Translations under genes and position numbers: made by a program
Notes under the pieces: generated by a model
Told to the model about the DNA's origin: nothing
Databases searched by the model: none
The model's input: only the letters and a program-made list of their open reading frames with translations
Assembly: GCF_008806955.1 (NCBI RefSeq)
Contig: NZ_CP031727.1
Location: 3,176,001 to 3,240,000, forward strand
DNA length: 64,000 bases
Reading direction: 5' to 3'
Source of the DNA: Cellvibrio sp. KY-YJ-3
GTDB taxonomy: Bacteria > Pseudomonadota > Gammaproteobacteria > Pseudomonadales > Cellvibrionaceae
Shown here: piece by piece, positions 19,779-31,614 of the stretch
How positions within the stretch are numbered: position 1 is the first letter of the stretch
Layout of the letters: the number at the start of each line of letters is the position of its first letter

Positions 19779-22700
19779 ACCCTTCAACCTCCAACATAAA
19801 ATCCAACGCGGCCTGCTGACGTATCGCCCGACGATGATTGGCCATTAATTTTTTAATCTTCTCCTGGTCGCACACCTGTCGATCAAGCATTACCCGCGTT
19901 TTTAATTCACCAACCGGTTCGGCTGTTGGGCATTTACTGAATACAAACTGGTTGGAAATCAAATCCATAAATGGGCCTGACTTACTGCTTGGCATAATAA
20001 AATTAAGCTGCAAGCCCAAGCTTTCCGTTAAGTAATTAATCACTTCACGGGAGCGATGCTCATCCATTTTAGAAAACGCCTCATCTACCAACACCATGCG
20101 CAAATGGCTGTTGCCTTCATTAAAGCGAAATGCGGAGGTAATGGCGGCGCTGCGAATAATGTAAGCCGGTGTTTCCAGCTGCCCGCCAGAGCCCGTGCCA
20201 TATTGGCTGAGTGCAATGGGGGCTTTACCTTCTGGTTCTTTGTAAATTTCATAGCAGCGATAATTACGATAATCGGCAATGCGCGTTAATTCACGCAAGG
20301 CTTTTTGTTCGTCCTCATCCAGCAACATCGCCATTAGTCGTTCGCGCACACGCTGGTGTTTTTCATCCAGCTTCATATTGAACAGTGTTTCGCCTTCACC
20401 CAAGCTGGGGCTATCGATTACGGCTTTAAAGAATTGCCAATACTCTTTGAATTCAGGTACCCATTCCCAATCAAAACGGAAGCGCTCGCGGTCCGCGCCA
20501 AAGCGGTGATGTTCCAATTCTTTATTCAAATCTTCCAGCGTTTTCTTGCCATCGTTAATGGCTTGATAGATGGAGTGGCACAGATTGGTGACAAAGGCAT
20601 TGTTAAAACTTTCACGCAGAGATTCTATTTCCTGATGTCGCTGAGCGAGAATATGATTTTTATCCCGATTATAGAGCGCATCAAATTGCCGACGCATATC
20701 GCAAATTGCGCGGAAATTCGCGCTTCCCAAATCGTCGTTGTAGTCAATATCAAACAAAATGGCATCGCTGGTTGCACAGAACTGGTTGTGCACCATCGCC
20801 GCTTGTTGCAAGCGATGTAAAATAGTTTTTAACTCGGCATTTACCCCAGCTAACTGGGTTTCAAAGTACTGCACGCTGTGTTGGCCTATCTCTTCATCGG
20901 CAAGTTGCAAACGTGCGTCCGCGTCAAAGTCTGGCCAGAATGCAGCAATCGCTTGCAGGTTGGCTTCGCAACTATCAACCTGCGCGAGGGTTTTATCTTG
21001 CTCTGCATCCAGTTTGTGGCAGAGATTATCCGCCAATTTTAATTCTGCGCGGCAATCCACTTGTGCATTGTTTAAGCGAGCATAATGTTGGTTCTGCTCC
21101 TGCAAACGCAATTGCAGTTCATTTAACTCTGCCTCTAATGCCGTGGTATCACTTAAATCCAATTGCTGCAATTTACTATCAATCGCTTGAATTTTTGTTT
21201 GTGCCGCCAGCATCGCCTGTAATGTTTCGGCATAACTCAAGGGCTTAAGTTTATCCAGCGCAAGCAAGAGTTCTTGGGCCTCTTCCGCATAAGCCGTTGC
21301 GGCTTGCCATTCACTTACCAGCGTATGGAATTCATTGCGTTTGGCATCCAGTGCGCGCTCGCGAGCGCCTTGGCCAAATACCAATTCTGAATCTGCCATA
21401 TCACAGCGAAACATCGCGTAATTGCCCGAGCCCATAGCATCTTTGGTGATGCCGCGCCGCGTGTTTTTTAACTCTTTGGCATTTTCTACGCGTTGTACAT
21501 TGCCATAACTCGCTTTAATGTAGGCCTCTGCGGTGGCGTGGGAAAAATTCATTACTTGAATAATGGAGTTACTAGTCGGTTCGCCAGATTTATCAATATC
21601 CTTACGCGCTTTATCGCCCTGAATAATGCGGGCGCGATTCCCCTGCCCTGCCATATTGCGCACAATAGCAATCGCCTCGGCTTCGTATTCCGGTTCAACA
21701 ATAATGCCAAAACGTGCTGCGCCAATATAACCTTCGATCGCCGCTTGCCATTCGCGATCGGTGATATCCACGTAATCGCATAAAACCCTGGCATCGGCTT
21801 TCGGGCACTGGGTAGCAATCGCGTCAAGCGCGGCGCGCACAAAACCGGGGTAACTCACTTGACGTGATTCCAAGGTCTGGATTTCGCGGCGTTTTACCTC
21901 AGTATTTTTTTGCAAACGCTCAGCCTGGGTTTTGCGTTTATCGCGCTCCTGAGCGATTTGATCGCGTAAATTAATCCGCGCAACACCGGCATTGGAATCT
22001 TGCGTAAATAAGCTGGCGAAAAATGCATTGTGATGTTTTTGCAGCCCCACCACTTTTTCCAGCTGAGGTTCCAGCGGGCTAAGCTCAATCAAGTCACGAT
22101 TGAGAAGCTGGTGGATATCCAGTGCCTCGGAATCGCTACACAGGTTTTTAACCAATGCCGTCAGGTTGCTATCTTTTAACGCAGGTAAATCCACTGCGAT
22201 GGAGGTTTGGCGCAAAGCCAGTGAGAATTGTTGGGCAGCTTCAAGGTTAACCAAAAGTTGCTGATGTTGCTTACGCAGTTCCGGCACTTGGGTTTGAATC
22301 AGCTTTTCTTGAGCAACTTTTTCCTGTTCCAGTTGATCTTTATCACGCAGTGCCGGAACGCCTAAGCGGCGGGCTGTTGCGGCAAGAATCAATTGGTTAA
22401 TTTCATCGCGCTGGGCTTCACAGGCAGATAACGATTGCTGATGTCCCGCCGAGCTTTCACGTAGCAATTGCTGTTTATGTTTTGCATCCAAATACAAACT
22501 TTGTGAGTCGGTATAGCGGCGTTTTGCTACAGAGTATTGCAGCACCTGTTGTTCAAGCCAGTTGGCGATAAAGTTGTCCGACCACTGACGCCCCTGTGCC
22601 ATACGCTCAATGCCTTGGCGCAGCGTGCGGGCGTCTGACTCCATGGTATGAATACGTTTAAGCATGGTGGATACGGTGCGAATGGCTTCGCCTAAATCGC

Positions 22701-23433
22701 GGTACTCCAGAATCTCGTTGGCAACAAATTCATCGATACCCTTAATAGGTTTGTATGCCATAAAGCGCGAAAATGCGCGGGCGGCATTCATGGCTTCACG
22801 CTCGGAGATTGCATCCTTTTTGCCGCGCAAAACACCATAAAGCCGGCAGAGATAAGATTTTTTCTTGTCGTATTTCTCTACTTGTGACTGACCATATTTG
22901 CGGCGCAAACCAGCGTAGAGTTTGTCGAGTGGAACTACATACTTGTGTGTTTTTTCTTCTTTTAATAAATCGTTTAACCCCAGTTCTACATCACTCAGAA
23001 TATAAAACTGGGTATCATCCAAACGGGCAACTTTTTGTAGGCCTGCTCCTTGCCCTGCTGTTTCTAAAAACGCACGCATGCCGATTAATGCGGTAAATGG
23101 CTCGCTATTTTCACCTTGTGTGGGGTGAAATATTGCCGCTAAATATCCATCGCAACCTTGCGGGCGGGAATACGCACCATCGTCACAGCCCAGCACATAG
23201 GATGCGAGTGTGCGCACCAGTTTTCCACCGCGGCCACGCTGACTCGATTCATCCTGCCCAGGGTTGAAATGAAACAAATTATCATGGGCTGCCGTCATGA
23301 TGGTTTGAATCGCATCCGCCGCCGTAGTTTTGCCCGAGCCATTGCCGCCGGAAAATAAATTAATCGGCCCAAATTCAAACTCGGTATTGGGTACATTGCC
23401 CCAGTTAACGTAAATAAACTTTTTCAGATACAT
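19777..23433 (-). CDS. mksB: SMC-like condensin ATPase MksB / JetC-type
   Basis: A 1218-residue SMC-type ATPase: Walker A GGNGSGKTTAADAIQ at residues 29-43, long central coiled coils with an interrupted hinge-like globular part (residues about 540-700), then the C-terminal ABC signature GTGSGGQLETP near 1082 and Walker B MVLVDEAFSKMD near 1112. The family is the MukB-like branch called MksB in Pseudomonas and JetC in Wadjet systems, distinct from canonical Smc, which is also encoded here at 31615-35124. It follows the kleisin-like and KITE-like genes in the order of JetA-JetB-JetC. It is expected to extrude DNA loops. Confidence 0.9.
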   Translation of the reverse strand: MYLKKFIYVNWGNVPNTEFEFGPINLFSGGNGSGKTTAADAIQTIMTAAHDNLFHFNPGQDESSQRGRGGKLVRTLASYVLGCDDGAYSRPQGCDGYLAAIFHPTQGENSEPFTALIGMRAFLETAGQGAGLQKVARLDDTQFYILSDVELGLNDLLKEEKTHKYVVPLDKLYAGLRRKYGQSQVEKYDKKKSYLCRLYGVLRGKKDAISEREAMNAARAFSRFMAYKPIKGIDEFVANEILEYRDLGEAIRTVSTMLKRIHTMESDARTLRQGIERMAQGRQWSDNFIANWLEQQVLQYSVAKRRYTDSQSLYLDAKHKQQLLRESSAGHQQSLSACEAQRDEINQLILAATARRLGVPALRDKDQLEQEKVAQEKLIQTQVPELRKQHQQLLVNLEAAQQFSLALRQTSIAVDLPALKDSNLTALVKNLCSDSEALDIHQLLNRDLIELSPLEPQLEKVVGLQKHHNAFFASLFTQDSNAGVARINLRDQIAQERDKRKTQAERLQKNTEVKRREIQTLESRQVSYPGFVRAALDAIATQCPKADARVLCDYVDITDREWQAAIEGYIGAARFGIIVEPEYEAEAIAIVRNMAGQGNRARIIQGDKARKDIDKSGEPTSNSIIQVMNFSHATAEAYIKASYGNVQRVENAKELKNTRRGITKDAMGSGNYAMFRCDMADSELVFGQGARERALDAKRNEFHTLVSEWQAATAYAEEAQELLLALDKLKPLSYAETLQAMLAAQTKIQAIDSKLQQLDLSDTTALEAELNELQLRLQEQNQHYARLNNAQVDCRAELKLADNLCHKLDAEQDKTLAQVDSCEANLQAIAAFWPDFDADARLQLADEEIGQHSVQYFETQLAGVNAELKTILHRLQQAAMVHNQFCATSDAILFDIDYNDDLGSANFRAICDMRRQFDALYNRDKNHILAQRHQEIESLRESFNNAFVTNLCHSIYQAINDGKKTLEDLNKELEHHRFGADRERFRFDWEWVPEFKEYWQFFKAVIDSPSLGEGETLFNMKLDEKHQRVRERLMAMLLDEDEQKALRELTRIADYRNYRCYEIYKEPEGKAPIALSQYGTGSGGQLETPAYIIRSAAITSAFRFNEGNSHLRMVLVDEAFSKMDEHRSREVINYLTESLGLQLNFIMPSSKSGPFMDLISNQFVFSKCPTAEPVGELKTRVMLDRQVCDQEKIKKLMANHRRAIRQQAALDFMLEVEG

Positions 23434-23435
23434 AA

Positions 23436-24194
23436 CTATTCTTCAGCGGCAAAAAGCGAGCGATTAAAATGCGGGGTGGGCTTGACGGGGGATGGACGAG
23501 CGTCGCTTGCTGTGCTGGGCTCTTCTGCATCCTCATCAACTAGTAGTAAGTTTTCTGCAAGGTGATTACGGATCTGCTCAAGCCATTCGTTATTAACGAG
23601 ATTAATGATTAACGGGCGAATTTTTATCCAGCTTTCACTGGAATCAATATCTGATTCGGCGAAAAAATTAATCAACCGCAGCTGGCGTAAACGTTTAAAC
23701 GCTTGGCGACGCTCACCGATATTTTCCGGCAAGCTGCGACGCAGCAAACTTTTCATCGCCATGGCGATGGCTTCGAGTGATAAAGTGGCGCAACCCTGCT
23801 CGTCAATGCTACCTTCACGTAACGCTTTGTCGTATTCGGCGCGCAGCACTAATACCAAAGCAACTTCGTGTTGATTTAAGCGGCTGCGCAACCCTGCGTT
23901 GAAAGGCTCGTCAGTTTCATCATCCATACCAGGTAAACGTGCACCCGGCGGCAGAATGCGTACAAAACGAAAATGGCTGTCATGCTGAAAGCGAATTCCC
24001 ATCAAACTCAAGTAATCATTCAGTAGTTCATGAATACGCAAAAAGCGGTCATAGAGTTCGGCTTCAACCTGACTGTCATCGCGACATAAGACACCGTAAT
24101 CCAGTAGCCGCTGTACCAGCTCACGCCAGTTTTCCAAACTTAAATTGTGTTTATCCAACTGCTCCTGCAGGAGCGAGCTTAATGCGTTACTCAT
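23436..24194 (-). CDS. mksE: MksE / JetB-like KITE subunit (DUF4194)
   Basis: The 252-residue protein matches the DUF4194 winged-helix family: [14 protein letters not shown] and [16 protein letters not shown] are typical. It is the KITE subunit of MukBEF-like complexes, bridging the kleisin to the SMC heads. I chose the ATG at 24194, which has GAAGG 8 nt upstream and overlaps the mksF stop by 8 bp, over the in-frame ATG at 24209, which lacks a ribosome site. Only 2 bp separate its stop from the mksB start. The acidic, Ser/Pro-rich tail looks disordered. Confidence 0.87.
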   Translation of the reverse strand: MSNALSSLLQEQLDKHNLSLENWRELVQRLLDYGVLCRDDSQVEAELYDRFLRIHELLNDYLSLMGIRFQHDSHFRFVRILPPGARLPGMDDETDEPFNAGLRSRLNQHEVALVLVLRAEYDKALREGSIDEQGCATLSLEAIAMAMKSLLRRSLPENIGERRQAFKRLRQLRLINFFAESDIDSSESWIKIRPLIINLVNNEWLEQIRNHLAENLLLVDEDAEEPSTASDARPSPVKPTPHFNRSLFAAEE

Positions 24195-25704
24195 GGGGCT
24201 TACCTTCATCGGTCAAGCTAATTACAAATTCATCGCGCTGCTTAAAGTAAGCGCCATTTGCTACCAAAGGCTGTTGGTGCAACCATTCGCTATTTTGTTG
24301 AACACAAAAACGATAACGGGACGAAAGATTGTCTGCAGCGCCAACTTCAATGGCATGGGAGAGATTTAATAATTCCTGCATGGAATTCGCCTGCAACTCG
24401 CTGCTGCGAATCTCACCTTTTTCCAGCAGTGCACGATGGACATACTCACGCACACTACTGGATTGCAAAATAAAGGCTTTATCCAACGCTTGTTGAATGA
24501 ACAATGATTTTTGAGCTTCTGCATCCAATGCTTTATCCTCGTCAAGCATTGAGCGTACAACTTGAATATTGCGCGGCGCACGCAATTGGATTTGCGCAGG
24601 GTCGATATAACCCATTTGGATACTGGCAATCGCTTCGCCTTGCACAACTAATACCTCATCCTGCTGCTCGGGCGATAAATTGCCAAGCGAGCGGTAAATG
24701 TCCATCAGGTCATCCTGCCCGCGGCTATTAATGTAGCTGAGCTGGCGAATAATAATGTCAGCCCGCTGGGTAAAGGTGTTCAATGCGCGCCGCAGCGCGG
24801 GCAACATAATGTCACAGGCATTTTTCAAGCGTGAATCAATGGTTTGCAGCAAGGTCTCCAGCAGCGATACGCCGGGAACTACTTTTTGCGGTAATGCTTT
24901 GCGCAAGCGAATTTCCATTACTGCGCGCCAATCTTTTGCAGCGGTTTCTTCATCGCCCAAACCGTATTTCCGTTTGCGGCGAATTTTGGTGATTATGTCG
25001 GAAATTTGGTCGCGGTATTTTTCTACACTATCAGCAGACAAACGTACTTCCAGGTCAGGTTTGAATACCGTCTCCATAAAATCAAAAAACTCATCGCTCG
25101 CTTGCTGAATTAATTGGCGTGATTCCACTTCACGTACCAATTGACGCTTGCGCTCCTCAAGCTCGGCGATGACATCGGTGAAATCACTGATGATTCGCTC
25201 TGAGTATTCATAAGCATCGAGCAAATCGTTAATTTCACCTTGATCGTAAAAGGCTTGCAAACTATTGCGGGTGTTACGGGTGTTGCGATTGCGGGTACGA
25301 AATTGATTCGCATCGTTATCGGCAAAGGGCTGGGTAAATAAACGGCCCATGCGACTAAAACCATAGCTACTTTGCAAACTGGTTTCGTCGACTTGCTTTT
25401 CCAGCCAACCATTTTCAATTAAACGGTTAATAATAAAACTCGCCAGATCACGCTGGGTTTTAAAGCGCCCCTCACTTGCATCCTCACCTTCGGTATCGAC
25501 ATCAAGATCAATATCCAAAATGGGCGCGCGAGCAATTGCCTCTTTAAAAATATCGACTAGCTGTTCACGATTAATCGCATGTCCATAGTCACGCAGATCT
25601 GTGTATAAACGCTGATATAAAAGACGCAGGCACTCAGCAGCGAGCGCCCGGTATTTACCCGTGAGCGGATTAAAAAAATGAAGCCGGGAATCGCTAAAAA
25701 ACAT
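24187..25704 (-). CDS. mksF: MksF / JetA-like kleisin subunit
   Basis: First gene of the condensin operon, 505 residues. N-terminal winged-helix region ([20 protein letters not shown]), middle coiled coil ([20 protein letters not shown]), and a C-terminal part ending in a winged helix. Position and layout match JetA/MksF kleisins, which close the SMC ring; sequence identity to a named family is judged by eye only. The start has no obvious ribosome site. A DUF3012 protein is encoded 31 bp upstream in the same direction and may be co-transcribed. Confidence 0.82.
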   Translation of the reverse strand: MFFSDSRLHFFNPLTGKYRALAAECLRLLYQRLYTDLRDYGHAINREQLVDIFKEAIARAPILDIDLDVDTEGEDASEGRFKTQRDLASFIINRLIENGWLEKQVDETSLQSSYGFSRMGRLFTQPFADNDANQFRTRNRNTRNTRNSLQAFYDQGEINDLLDAYEYSERIISDFTDVIAELEERKRQLVREVESRQLIQQASDEFFDFMETVFKPDLEVRLSADSVEKYRDQISDIITKIRRKRKYGLGDEETAAKDWRAVMEIRLRKALPQKVVPGVSLLETLLQTIDSRLKNACDIMLPALRRALNTFTQRADIIIRQLSYINSRGQDDLMDIYRSLGNLSPEQQDEVLVVQGEAIASIQMGYIDPAQIQLRAPRNIQVVRSMLDEDKALDAEAQKSLFIQQALDKAFILQSSSVREYVHRALLEKGEIRSSELQANSMQELLNLSHAIEVGAADNLSSRYRFCVQQNSEWLHQQPLVANGAYFKQRDEFVISLTDEGKPHE

Positions 25705-25735
25705 CAGAAGGGTTCACAAAGTTGCGGCGAATAAA

Positions 25736-26128
25736 TTACAGACAATGTTTGGCAAAAAGCGATTGCTCATCTTCAGTCCAATCTTTAGCGTCTTTCACCA
25801 TCATCACTTCACACCAATCATCGCTACCCACTTCAGGTATACGACCATTTAGTGCAGCGACACGATCAAGCGATTCCTGCGGTTTTATATCACCTACAGT
25901 CTGTACCATTTGTTGGTTTGATTGTTGCGCTTTTAATTCCTGCTGAGCAATTTCAGCCACTAAATTCATGGCTGCAACGGTTTTTTCCTGCTCATTCACT
26001 AGCTGTTCTGTTTGTTGCTCAGATTTTTTATTAGTCGATTGAATCATAAATAACCCTAAACCCAGCACCAACACACTGAGAATTAACAATATGACAAGGA
26101 ATTTTTGCTCGCGAAACAATGACATCAT
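25736..26128 (-). CDS. membrane-anchored DUF3012 domain protein
   Basis: The 130-residue protein has one N-terminal membrane segment (FLVILLILSVLVLGLGLFMI), a Gln/Glu-rich helical stretch (residues 32-85), and a C-terminal DUF3012 domain with EVGSDDWCEVMMVKDAKDWT and FAKHCL. DUF3012 proteins are short gammaproteobacterial proteins, often lipoproteins, with two conserved cysteines and unknown function. Type II (N-in) membrane anchoring would place the domain in the periplasm. Just upstream of mksF, in the same direction. Confidence 0.75.
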   Translation of the reverse strand: MMSLFREQKFLVILLILSVLVLGLGLFMIQSTNKKSEQQTEQLVNEQEKTVAAMNLVAEIAQQELKAQQSNQQMVQTVGDIKPQESLDRVAALNGRIPEVGSDDWCEVMMVKDAKDWTEDEQSLFAKHCL

Positions 26129-26171
26129 TACTTATAAATCCTGATTCTAATTTCAACCCAATAAGCAAAAC

Positions 26172-27149
26172 TTAAAGCCATTCAGCCATTTTTTCGGCAT
26201 AGTAAGTGATAATTAAATCAGCTCCTGCACGCTTAAATGCCGTCATGGTTTCAAGAACGATAGATCTCTCATCGATAACACCGGCAGCCGCGCCGGCTTT
26301 AATCATCGCGTATTCGCCGCTCACATGGTAAACCGCCAAGGGGCGCGCCGAATTGGCGCGAATACTGGCAAGAATATCCAAATACGCAATGCCCGGTTTT
26401 ACCATGAGAATATCGGCGCCTTCCATTTCATCCTGCATGGATTCGGCAAGCGCTTCACGTGAATTGGATGGATCCATTTGATAGGTGTTGCGCGTGCCCT
26501 TAAAGCTGCTATCAACCGCGTCTCTAAACGGGCCATAAAATGCAGAAGCAAATTTGGTGGAGTAAGACATGATTGGAATATGCGTAAACCCGGCGCTGTC
26601 CAACGCTTGGCGAATTGCACTGATCATGCCGTCCATCATGCCCGACGGGGCAATCATATCGACACCGGCTTGCGCTGCCAGTACAACTTGTTTTTGTAAA
26701 TTTGCGAGAGTTTTGTCGTTATCCACATCATCATGGGTAACTACACCGCAGTGACCATGGTCGGTGTATTCGCAGAAACAGTTATCGCTAATAACTAACA
26801 TTTCTGGCTGTGCTGCTTTTGCGGCACGAATCATTCGTGCGAGCAAACCATGCTCACACCAGGTATCGGAACCCTCGTGATCTTTATGTGTGGACACACC
26901 AAACAAAATAATTGCACGCACACCCTTGTCCCAAGCGCGCACTACAATATCTGCGAGTTGCGCTTCCGGGTAGCGAAATACACCCGGCATGGATTTAATT
27001 GGAACCGGCTCACTAATGCCCTCTTCCACAAAAATGGGCAAAATAAAATCGCTCATATGCAAATGAGTTTCACGCACTAATTCACGCAGGGCTGTAGTTC
27101 TGCGCAGGCGACGAAAACGAAAGTCAGGTTTGGTCAGTGGAATCTGCAT
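26172..27149 (-). CDS. hemB: delta-aminolevulinic acid dehydratase (porphobilinogen synthase)
   Basis: Condenses two 5-aminolevulinate molecules to porphobilinogen in haem synthesis. The zinc-site cysteines are present in DNCFCEYTDHGHCG, so this is the Zn-dependent type. Schiff-base lysines sit in MSYSTKFASAFYGPFRDA and MVKPGIAYLD. I prefer the ATG at 27149 (MQIPLTKPDF, 325 residues) to an in-frame TTG at 27161. The location ahead of cytochrome c maturation genes is suggestive but they are several kilobases away. Confidence 0.97.
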   Translation of the reverse strand: MQIPLTKPDFRFRRLRRTTALRELVRETHLHMSDFILPIFVEEGISEPVPIKSMPGVFRYPEAQLADIVVRAWDKGVRAIILFGVSTHKDHEGSDTWCEHGLLARMIRAAKAAQPEMLVISDNCFCEYTDHGHCGVVTHDDVDNDKTLANLQKQVVLAAQAGVDMIAPSGMMDGMISAIRQALDSAGFTHIPIMSYSTKFASAFYGPFRDAVDSSFKGTRNTYQMDPSNSREALAESMQDEMEGADILMVKPGIAYLDILASIRANSARPLAVYHVSGEYAMIKAGAAAGVIDERSIVLETMTAFKRAGADLIITYYAEKMAEWL

Positions 27150-27168
27150 AACTAAACTCAATAAATAT

Positions 27169-27600
27169 TTAAATGCTCAAAGAGCCTTCGTGGCTCCATT
27201 CACAGCGTACCCGCATATTGCCAGAGCCGGGCTTATGAAAACTTCCGTTCGCTTCCCAAGTAAATGTATGTGTACCTGACAATTCCGTCTCCAAGTGAAC
27301 GGTTGCAGAAACCCAATACATTTTGCTCAGCAGCGACTCAAACTGGGCAATCCATTGATCCCATTCATATTCCACTGCCTTGTAAGACGCGCCGAAGTGC
27401 ATGACTTCTGTTTGATAATTAAAAAATGGCGAATTAACACGAGGAATAGAAAACATTTCCTGACTCAGAAACGGCCACTCGTCTGCATGAGGTAAAGACA
27501 GCATCGCATCCCGGTTAACACGAATACGTTCAGACTCCAGCGCTGACGGTGATACATCCTTAATACAACCGTAGACAATTGATTCTTGATCCATAATCAC
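27169..27600 (-). CDS. uncharacterised cytoplasmic protein
   Basis: I do not recognise this 143-residue protein. It has no signal peptide or membrane segment. The N-terminal half is Pro/Glu-rich (residues 40-60, LPHADEWPFLSQEMF), and the C-terminal half (WVSATVHLETELSGTHTFTW) looks beta-stranded. Codon use is like its neighbours. It is packed between hemB (about 20 bp) and the lysozyme-like lipoprotein gene (30 bp), all leftward. The start may be 27600 or the ATG at 27594. Confidence 0.7.
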   Translation of the reverse strand: MIMDQESIVYGCIKDVSPSALESERIRVNRDAMLSLPHADEWPFLSQEMFSIPRVNSPFFNYQTEVMHFGASYKAVEYEWDQWIAQFESLLSKMYWVSATVHLETELSGTHTFTWEANGSFHKPGSGNMRVRCEWSHEGSLSI

Positions 27601-27630
27601 TCCGACATTAGTAACGACAACTAACGACTT

Positions 27631-28257
27631 TTAAAACGGCCACCACCAACTGCCTTTAAACCGATCCTCACAGGCGCGCAACTGATAGTCATATTGCTGT
27701 GCACGGGATTCAACTTTACGGGCAGTATTGATTAACCAATTCTTTCGCTTATAAGTCCCACGATTAAAGCCTCCGTGGCCTTCGTGATACGCGAGATACA
27801 AATTATAACTGTCCCCGGGGTTGATTCGGCTGCGGGTTTGGCTTTGTCTGTTATACCAACCAATAAAATCAATCGCATCACCAAAATTATCGCGGCGCGA
27901 CCAACCATTTCCACTGTTTTTTTGGTATTCATTCCAGGTGGCATTTTTTGCCTGGGGGTAACCATAAGCATCACTAGGACGCGGCCCTGGAATCACCCAC
28001 AGGATTTTTGTGCGTGCTGGCCGTGCATTATGTTTGAATTGAGACTCCTGAAACATGATTGACATCATGGTCGGTACTGATGAGCCCCAACGTTTTTCGG
28101 CTTTTTTTGATTCTTTGTACCAAGAAGGTTTTTCATCAAAAATTGCACAGAGATCTTGAGGTTTTGTTGGGGGCAAGCTGGAGCACCCGATTAAACCTAT
28201 TAAGCCAACCAGACACAGCAACCGCGCAAAAACTATTAATGCGTTTTTATATTGCAT
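27631..28257 (-). CDS. lysozyme-like / lytic transglycosylase lipoprotein
   Basis: A lipoprotein signal (LIGLIGCSS, lipidated C25) precedes an SLT/lysozyme-like fold. The probable catalytic Glu is E71 in MSIMFQESQFKHNARP, followed by DAYGYPQAKNATWNEYQ and YLAYHEGHGGFNRGTY, which shape the glycan groove in Slt-type enzymes. The 208-residue size fits a small outer-membrane-anchored murein hydrolase. Substrate activity is inferred from fold only. It lies 2 bp downstream of ligA and ahead of the unknown gene at 27169. Confidence 0.85.
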   Translation of the reverse strand: MQYKNALIVFARLLCLVGLIGLIGCSSLPPTKPQDLCAIFDEKPSWYKESKKAEKRWGSSVPTMMSIMFQESQFKHNARPARTKILWVIPGPRPSDAYGYPQAKNATWNEYQKNSGNGWSRRDNFGDAIDFIGWYNRQSQTRSRINPGDSYNLYLAYHEGHGGFNRGTYKRKNWLINTARKVESRAQQYDYQLRACEDRFKGSWWWPF

Positions 28258-28259
28258 TG

Positions 28260-30335
<2,076 letters not shown>

Positions 30336-30402
30336 TTAGCAACACGCTGCGATTCATGCCTTGATAGACAGCAGATGCATCCCTGCATCTTAAGAATTTA
30401 TC

Positions 30403-31587
30403 TTAGTGGCGCGGTGGACGGCGAAATAGACGAGTTCGTTCAAAATCACGAATACGCTGGCGACAATGTTCGAGTGTTTGACGAGTCATCACACTGCGTT
30501 GCTCATCTTTTAATTCGCCATTTAATGTTTCTGCCATCGCACGTGCAGTATCCGCCATCAAATCAAATGATTGCATTGAATCTGCATTAATCGGTAAAGT
30601 CATAAACAAACTTACGCCTGGAGTTTCAAATTCATCCATAGCATCAAGATCAAAAGTTCCTGGCTTCACCATATTCGCCATACTAAATAGCAGTGCACCA
30701 TCGCCTTTTGCATCACTGTAGCGATGGAAAATATCCATGCTTCCGTAGCGCATACCGCATTTTAGGATGATGTCTAATAAGTCACCGCCCTTAAACATCT
30801 CACCTTTATGAGCCATTACGTTAATAATTAAAACCTCTTCCGGTTCTGGCGCGGGCTGTTGGTTTAATTCATTTTTGTTTTGCGCTGCTTGCTGCTGATG
30901 ATCTTCATATTCATCATCTTCTTCGTAATCTTCATCATCATAGTCAGCATCACCTTGCTCATGATCGTCCTGCGGAAGCTCATCCTCGTATTCGTAATCT
31001 TCCTCTTCATTGGAATCTATATCATCTCTTTCATCATCAAGTTCACGCACATAGGGGTGATCATCTTCCTCGTAGTCCTCTCCTTCGTAATCTTGTCCTT
31101 CATTGACATGATCGAGATCCGAGTCAGGTGTTACAGCGGAAAAGCTGGGCTCTATACGCTCATCCAGCGGCAATGAACGATTTTTATCTTCCACTGATTC
31201 CATCAAAATAGGCACCGACTGTCCAAGATTGAGACTGGTCTGCTGGGGTTCGCGTTGAGCTCGTGTAATAGGCGCTTCTGTAAGCGCATTACGCTGCTGT
31301 TTTTCTGTGTAGGATTTGGCGTGCGCCTTTTTTTCAATACTTGGAATTGGCGCTTGTGGGTCGCGCTTTGCTACTACACGAGCGCCACCATTAGGCAGTT
31401 CACTGGTATAACTAGGTGCTGCAGCAAGCTGATCTTCTTCATCTTCCAGTGCTGGCTGCTTAAGGCTTTTTTTAAGTGAGCGCGACACTTTAATTTTGCC
31501 AGTGCGCTCATTATGTTTGCGTCTGATTCCATCGACCAGAATCAAAACAATAAACAGGAATCCGATAATGATGACCCAATCTTTCAT
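30403..31587 (-). CDS. zipA: cell division protein ZipA, with a very acidic linker
   Basis: Anchors FtsZ to the inner membrane. One N-terminal membrane segment (DWVIIIGFLFIVLILVDG), a basic juxtamembrane patch, a long linker, and the C-terminal ZipA FtsZ-binding domain (residues about 251-385). The linker is unusual: residues 161-230 contain 40 Asp/Glu out of 70, mixed with Tyr, where many ZipA proteins have Pro/Gln-rich linkers. 394 residues is on the long side. Lies 27 bp downstream of smc. Confidence 0.95.
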   Translation of the reverse strand: MKDWVIIIGFLFIVLILVDGIRRKHNERTGKIKVSRSLKKSLKQPALEDEEDQLAAAPSYTSELPNGGARVVAKRDPQAPIPSIEKKAHAKSYTEKQQRNALTEAPITRAQREPQQTSLNLGQSVPILMESVEDKNRSLPLDERIEPSFSAVTPDSDLDHVNEGQDYEGEDYEEDDHPYVRELDDERDDIDSNEEEDYEYEDELPQDDHEQGDADYDDEDYEEDDEYEDHQQQAAQNKNELNQQPAPEPEEVLIINVMAHKGEMFKGGDLLDIILKCGMRYGSMDIFHRYSDAKGDGALLFSMANMVKPGTFDLDAMDEFETPGVSLFMTLPINADSMQSFDLMADTARAMAETLNGELKDEQRSVMTRQTLEHCRQRIRDFERTRLFRRPPRH

Positions 31588-31614
31588 AAGGTTATCCGTA
31601 ATATGTATTTAGTG

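Noticed and set aside
19777-26128. Complete Wadjet anti-plasmid defence system
   Set aside because: No JetD-type nuclease gene is present next to the three condensin genes, so a full defence system cannot be claimed.
30375-30392. AGATGCA-TCCC-TGCATCT hairpin between zipA and ligA
   Set aside because: Only a 7-bp stem with no T-run; zipA and ligA are probably co-transcribed through it.
30880-31176. Hydrophobic plus-strand ORF (Ile/Phe-rich)
   Set aside because: It is the antisense shadow of the GA-rich acidic zipA linker; no ribosome site and no independent support.
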